A stretch of DNA of 11,352 bases from JBFJVZ01 sp041623895 (GTDB lineage Bacteria > Planctomycetota > Planctomycetia > Pirellulales > Pirellulaceae), in assembly GCA_041623895.1 (NCBI GenBank), contig JBFJVZ010000252.1, forward strand, positions 1 to 11,352, written 5' to 3'. The notes under the pieces were generated by a model that saw only the letters and a program-made list of their open reading frames with translations, ran no database searches and was not told the DNA's origin. A program made the position numbers and the translations under genes. Shown one piece after another: positions 8,247 through 11,352 of the stretch (its first letter is position 1; the number at the start of each line of letters is the position of its first letter).

Positions 8247-9530
8247 TTAGGCCGACTCCAGGCCAGTCAGCGTCGATGTGCCATTGCCAAAACGGTCTGT
8301 TTCGACGCCAAACCACTGCAGCATCGATGCGTACAGATTGCACAAGGGAACACGCTTGGTGGGTTCACTGGGAAAACGTTTGAAAGTCCCATGTCGAAAT
8401 CCACCGCCCGCCAAGACGATCGGCAAGTCATGATTGGTATGCGAGTTACCATTGCCCATGCCGCTGCCGAACAGCGAGATTGTGCTATCCAGTAATGTTC
8501 GATCCGTCTCAGGTTCGCGGATCGACGCTAGCTTGTCCAGGAATCGTGCAAACTGCTCTACCTGGTAAAGCTCGATCTGCACCAGCAAGTCAATGTTGGC
8601 TTGAACCTTTCCGTGATGCGACAGGCTGTGATAGCCCTTGCGGATACCCAAATCGGACGCAGCAAAACTGCCGCCTACTTCCAATGTGGCAACGCGCGTG
8701 GAATCGGTTTGCAGGGCCAGTGCAATCAAGTCGTAAATCTTGGGCAGATCACGGGTCAGTCCTTCGTTGACCGGTTCTTCCATGGCGTTGACCGGCTTCG
8801 GTTTGGGGATCTCCTGCCAGTGACGATCCAACTCCAATTTTGCCTCCACCTCGCGTATCGATGAGAGGTACTCATTCAACTTGTCGTTGTCCGCTTTATT
8901 CAATTGACGGCCCAGTGATTTCGCCTCGCTGCCGACGGCATCCAAAATCGAACCCTTCAGTGCGATCTGGTCATAAGCTTTTTGCTTTGCTTGCTTGCCG
9001 CTATCAATGAACAACAAACGAAACAACTCTCGCGGACCCTGAATTGGCGGCACCCGAGTCCCGGTTCTGGTCCAACTCATTCGGCAACCGCCATGCAGCC
9101 CGCCTTCGGAACCAATGGTCAGCGATGGGAATCGTGTTCGCGATCCCACGAATTCGGCAGCGCGCTGATCAAGGCTGATGCCGACATCCGGCAATGCTCT
9201 CGCTTCGGCCGCTTTCACTCCGGTCAGGAAGCCGTGGACGGCGAAGTGGCCTCCTTTCAAACCGTGATCCAAGTGGCCAAACAGCGTCAAGTTCTTACGA
9301 TGATCCGCCAGTGGTTTCAAAAGCGGCGTCAATTCGTAATCAGAGCCCCCGGTCGAAGGCCAGAACGCCCCGGGATACATGCCAAATTCATTGCCCACAC
9401 AAACCATCCGGCGTGGCACGGTCGGCCGCTCGGTCGACCCGTGGGCTCGTCTCGATTCAAAAGCCGGCAAAGCAATTGAGATGCCAGCAGCCTTTAAAAA
9501 CGATCGCCGCGCGGTTGCTGGATGACGCAT
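8247..9530 (-). CDS. DUF1552 (HXXSHH family) protein with Tat signal
   Basis: 427 residues. The N-terminus RRSFLKAAG (residues 8-16) followed by a hydrophobic stretch is a twin-arginine signal, so the protein is probably exported folded, perhaps with a bound cofactor. The family signature HSLSHH is at 301-306 (HXXSHH, PF07586), and GMGNGNSHTNHDLP lies at 357-370. The last segment recalls the metal-binding end of DUF1501 and the alkaline-phosphatase-like fold, so metal binding is a reasonable inference. Length is normal for the family. It is the first gene of a minus-strand operon with the DUF1592-type cytochrome protein; the stop and the next start are one base apart. The pair recurs in planctomycetes and some other phyla, which suggests joint action, but no reaction is known. 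The start at 9530 is chosen because the Tat motif begins seven residues in; the ribosome binding site (AGTAAGAA region) is weak. Confidence 0.92.
   Translation of the reverse strand: MRHPATARRSFLKAAGISIALPAFESRRAHGSTERPTVPRRMVCVGNEFGMYPGAFWPSTGGSDYELTPLLKPLADHRKNLTLFGHLDHGLKGGHFAVHGFLTGVKAAEARALPDVGISLDQRAAEFVGSRTRFPSLTIGSEGGLHGGCRMSWTRTGTRVPPIQGPRELFRLLFIDSGKQAKQKAYDQIALKGSILDAVGSEAKSLGRQLNKADNDKLNEYLSSIREVEAKLELDRHWQEIPKPKPVNAMEEPVNEGLTRDLPKIYDLIALALQTDSTRVATLEVGGSFAASDLGIRKGYHSLSHHGKVQANIDLLVQIELYQVEQFARFLDKLASIREPETDRTLLDSTISLFGSGMGNGNSHTNHDLPIVLAGGGFRHGTFKRFPSEPTKRVPLCNLYASMLQWFGVETDRFGNGTSTLTGLESA
8256..8259 (-). promoter_or_regulatory. Ribosome binding site inside the end of the DUF1552 gene
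   Basis: GGAG on the minus strand, ten bases before the ATG at 8245, lies within the last codons of the upstream DUF1552 gene. It supports the 8245 start and suggests translational coupling across the TAAGATG junction. Confidence 0.5.
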
Positions 9531-9728
9531 ATTTCTTACTCAGGAGAATGAGCGAGGTGCGATGTGTGTGGGCTTACAGCGGAACTGGATTCCTACGCAT
9601 AGTTTAGCCAAAAATCCAACCCGCCGGCACCGCAAATCACGACGTTTTCGCAAGCCATACGGTCTGTTTTTGATCATTGCAGCTGCCGGTTTGCGGTGCT
9701 TCCCGTCAACAATCCGCGTTGCCTGGTT

Positions 9729-9750
9729 GTCCGATCGGCTGCGATCGGAC
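9729..9750. repeat. 9-bp inverted repeat, hairpin 1 of the intergenic series
   Basis: GTCCGATCG (9729-9737) and CGATCGGAC (9742-9750) are perfect reverse complements around a four-base loop. It lies about 200 bases upstream of the DUF1552 start. No T-run follows on either side. It could be an operator or part of a repeat element. Confidence 0.7.
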
Positions 9751-9792
9751 GTGCGTTAGCACCCGGTTACTGCGAGACAAAATGAACAAACC

Positions 9793-9847
9793 GTAAGCCA
9801 ATGAGAGCGTCCGGCTTCGGTAGGAATCTAAGCCGGAGTTCTCTTAC
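9793..9847. repeat. Compound hairpin 2 of the intergenic series
   Basis: The core is TCCGGCTT (9810-9817) pairing with AAGCCGGA (9830-9837) over a 12-base loop. Outside it, GAGA (9803-9806) can pair with TCTC (9840-9843) and GTAAG (9793-9797) with CTTAC (9843-9847); these two share one base, so not all pairs form at once. The nested layout gives an extended, interrupted stem of about 55 bases. Confidence 0.6.
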
Positions 9848-9900
9848 GAGTCATGGCGGTTGCAGGCATCGGCGTTTTCATTTGTCACAACCAGACGACT

Positions 9901-10000
9901 ACTGCGTAGCAGTGGCAGCGTATAGCCTGGGGCCAGGATTGCTCGTCTCAGCGAGCATTCCGCAGACCCAGGGATCGGCTAACGGCGAATGGATAGCCGT
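9901..10000. repeat. Group of short hairpins (3 to 5) in the intergenic series
   Basis: Three elements lie in a row. ACTGC (9901-9905) pairs with GCAGT (9909-9913). CCTGGG (9926-9931) pairs with CCCAGG (9967-9972) and encloses GCTCG (9941-9945) pairing with CGAGC (9952-9956). ACGGC (9982-9986) pairs with GCCGT (9996-10000). Each is short, but three side by side suggest a folded RNA or a palindrome-rich repeat unit. Confidence 0.5.
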
Positions 10001-10121
10001 GCCGCTTTAGCTTGCCAACGGGAACGGGCAGTGCCGCGGCGATCCGATCAAAACGTAGGCCGATTGATGCGTCACGGGAAAGGGAGGAATTCCTGCACCA
10101 CTAGAGCGTGTCGATTGAAAC

Positions 10122-10454
10122 TTACATGCTCTGGAACGTTGTCCAGAAGTCCCCGTAGTATCCGCAGATCACTGGATGCGGGTCGTCTACAAATCCTTTA
10201 GATGCAAGCCCGAACTCCTTCCGCTCTTCGTCATAAAAGACAATGTAGCCGTCACCTTCAGGCGTTTCTCGTAGCACAACCCAGAGGTTCACAACCGAGT
10301 CTTGACGTTCCCCGTTGTGGACGGTTCGCAGAATCATCGGCATGCGGACGGGGTCAACACATGCAGCACGAAGATCAACTCCGTGAAGATTGGTCTCATC
10401 CCATCGACCAGCGATCTGGTCGTTGACGATTCGGCGTACGGTACTGGAATCCAT
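10122..10454 (-). CDS. Small hypothetical protein, 110 residues
   Basis: The translation begins MDSSTVRRIVNDQIAGRWDETNLHGVDLR and ends GYYGDFWTTFQSM. It is a balanced, acidic, globular-looking sequence without a signal peptide or membrane segment, so it is probably cytoplasmic. The middle (about 48-80) alternates beta-like stretches (NLWVVLRE, GYIVFYDEERKEFGLAS). I recognise no named domain; the style resembles small uncharacterised planctomycete proteins, but that is impression, not a search result. The frame stays open upstream to 10625, but those 57 extra residues are rich in His, Arg and Gly and look untranslated, and a 14-bp palindrome lies in that stretch. ATG 10454 has GAG about six bases upstream. 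The gene diverges from the sulfatase gene. Function unknown. Confidence 0.65.
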   Translation of the reverse strand: MDSSTVRRIVNDQIAGRWDETNLHGVDLRAACVDPVRMPMILRTVHNGERQDSVVNLWVVLRETPEGDGYIVFYDEERKEFGLASKGFVDDPHPVICGYYGDFWTTFQSM

Positions 10455-10553
10455 GGAATCTCGATGAAGGCCGGTAAACAATCGATTTCCGGGACGACCA
10501 ATCTTAAACCAAATAGAATGTGGACATAGCCCTTGGAAACCTATCGCCAGCAA

Positions 10554-10584
10554 GCGATCATGATCGCCTATGATGGGTCGATCA
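10554..10584. promoter_or_regulatory. 14-bp perfect palindrome plus a third half-site, possible operator
   Basis: GCGATCATGATCGC (10554-10567) is perfectly palindromic, and the half-site CGATCA recurs at 10579-10584, paired with TGATCG at 10561-10566. It lies in the 212-base region between the divergent hypothetical gene and the sulfatase gene, about 100 bases from each start, where a shared regulator site could sit. No regulator gene is in the window and no clear -35/-10 pair was found. GATC-rich palindromes can also occur by chance. Confidence 0.4.
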
Positions 10585-10666
10585 CAGAATCGCGCGTCGT
10601 GGTGACGAGCTCTGCCGACGCTCATTTTGCAAACTGTAACCGTCTTCAGAAACCGAGTTTTACTTC

Positions 10667-11352
10667 ATGCGAACCATACTTTTATTCCTCGCCCTGGCCA
10701 CAACGGCTATCGCCGCGGATCAGCCGAACATCATTTACATCATGTCCGATGACATGGGCTATTCCGATATCGGTTGCTATGGAAGTGAAATTGAGACGCC
10801 GAACTTGGACGCGTTGGCGGACGGTGGACTGCGATTCACACAGTTTTATAACACTGCACGGTGCTGCCCGACGCGAGCCTGCTTGCTGACGGGCCTGTAT
10901 CCGCATCAGGCCGGCGTCGGACACATGATGAACGACCGTGGCTTTGACGGTTACCGCGGCGATTTGAATCGCCAATGCGTGACGATTCCCGAGGCGTTGA
11001 AATCGGCCGGTTACAAGTCTTACATCTCGGGTAAATGGCATGTCACCAAAGAAATCAAACCCGCCAGCGATACCGACAAACATAATTGGCCGCTGCAGCG
11101 CGGTTTCGATCGATTTTACGGAACCATTCACGGCGCCGGAAGTTTCTTTGATCCCAACACGCTGACCCGCGATAACCACTACATCTCGCCCTATGACGAT
11201 GACCAGTATCAATCCAAAGATATGGCCAACGGCGAGTTCTATTACACCGATGCGATTGCCGATCATGCCGTGAAATTCATTCGCGAGCATCATTACCAAT
11301 CCGATGGCCAGCCGTTCTTTTTGTACGTCGCCTTCACCGCCGCGCATTGGCC
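10667..11352 (+). CDS. Sulfatase (formylglycine type), N-terminal part (3' end outside window)
   Basis: 228 full codons are visible before the window ends; typical family members are about 450-550 residues. ATG 10667 opens a short signal peptide (MRTILLFLALATTAIA, cleavage probably after residue 16 or 17), so the enzyme is exported. Motifs: SDDMGYSDIGCYG (27-39), with the metal-binding Asp pair at 28-29; C-C-P-T-R at 66-70, the C-x-P-x-R signature in which Cys66 would be converted to formylglycine by a sulfatase-modifying enzyme; LLTGLYPHQAGVGHM (73-87); and GKWH (122-125), with the usual Lys and His active-site residues. All catalytic positions visible so far are intact. It should hydrolyse sulfate esters, probably on a polysaccharide, but the substrate cannot be told from this part. 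The ribosome binding site is weak (GAG about nine bases upstream). Confidence 0.93.
   Translation, partial: MRTILLFLALATTAIAADQPNIIYIMSDDMGYSDIGCYGSEIETPNLDALADGGLRFTQFYNTARCCPTRACLLTGLYPHQAGVGHMMNDRGFDGYRGDLNRQCVTIPEALKSAGYKSYISGKWHVTKEIKPASDTDKHNWPLQRGFDRFYGTIHGAGSFFDPNTLTRDNHYISPYDDDQYQSKDMANGEFYYTDAIADHAVKFIREHHYQSDGQPFFLYVAFTAAHW

Larger units (their letters stand above)
9531..10121. other. Gene-free region with a run of small hairpins
   Basis: About 590 bases without a credible gene; the short open frames give low-complexity Arg-rich translations. It must contain the promoter of the DUF1552 operon, but I could not identify one with confidence. The part from 9729 to 10000 is dense in inverted repeats, listed separately. 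A 10-bp palindrome AGGAATTCCT lies at 10085-10094. Beyond these, nothing recognisable. The concentration of short hairpins may mean an old dispersed repeat, a degraded mobile element or a structured RNA. Confidence 0.6.

Noticed and set aside
9640..9700. Possible minus-strand promoter for the DUF1552 operon
   Set aside because: TAAACT-like and TTGCGG-like hexamers occur around 9600-9660 but the spacing is wrong for a sigma-70 pair, so I do not call it.
9562..10201. Three short plus-strand open frames in the gene-free region
   Set aside because: Arg/Ser-rich translations without domains, lying over the hairpin series; no ribosome binding sites seen.
10455..10625. N-terminal extension of the 110-residue protein to 167 residues
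   Set aside because: The extra 57 residues are His/Arg/Gly-rich with no pattern, contain a DNA palindrome, and a good ATG with GAG upstream exists at 10454.
10682..11347. 221-codon open frame on the minus strand
   Set aside because: Antisense to the sulfatase, whose catalytic motifs are all in the plus-strand frame.

Overview
The window looks like a piece of a planctomycete chromosome, most likely from the Pirellulaceae / Rhodopirellula-like group. This rests on the protein families, not on a marker gene. It holds a DUF1501 protein, a PPC-domain protein, a planctomycete cytochrome c (PSCyt1/DUF1587/DUF1595/DUF1592/DUF1588/DUF1585) protein, a Tat-exported DUF1552 protein and a formylglycine-type sulfatase. 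These families are characteristically expanded together in that phylum. No rRNA, tRNA, CRISPR array, transposase or phage gene was seen.

Layout from left to right. (1) 1-834 (+): C-terminal part of a DUF1501 protein cut by the window edge. (2) 835-947: short gap with a perfect 20-bp inverted repeat. (3) 948-3278 (+): secreted 776-residue protein with two PPC domains, probably in one unit with the DUF1501 gene. (4) 3279-3483: convergent gap with an imperfect hairpin. (5) 3484-5490 (-): 668-residue AAA+ ATPase of the kind linked to extracellular contractile injection systems, standing alone and carrying substitutions at several catalytic positions. (6) 5491-5686: gap upstream of the ATPase. (7) 9530-5687 (-): two-gene operon, DUF1552 then the di-haem DUF1592-type protein, joined by a single base. 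(8) 9531-10121: gene-free stretch of about 590 bases with a series of small hairpins. (9) 10122-10454 (-): 110-residue hypothetical protein. (10) 10455-10666: divergent intergenic region with a 14-bp perfect palindrome. (11) 10667-11352 (+): N-terminal part of a sulfatase cut by the window edge.

Most of the genes encode predicted exported proteins: DUF1501 and DUF1552 proteins, a PPC-domain protein, a c-type-haem protein and a sulfatase. They fit the planctomycete envelope and sulfated-polysaccharide lifestyle, but the substrates and reactions of the DUF families are not established and cannot be read from the sequence. The exceptions are the cytoplasmic AAA+ ATPase, the most unusual gene here, and the small hypothetical protein.
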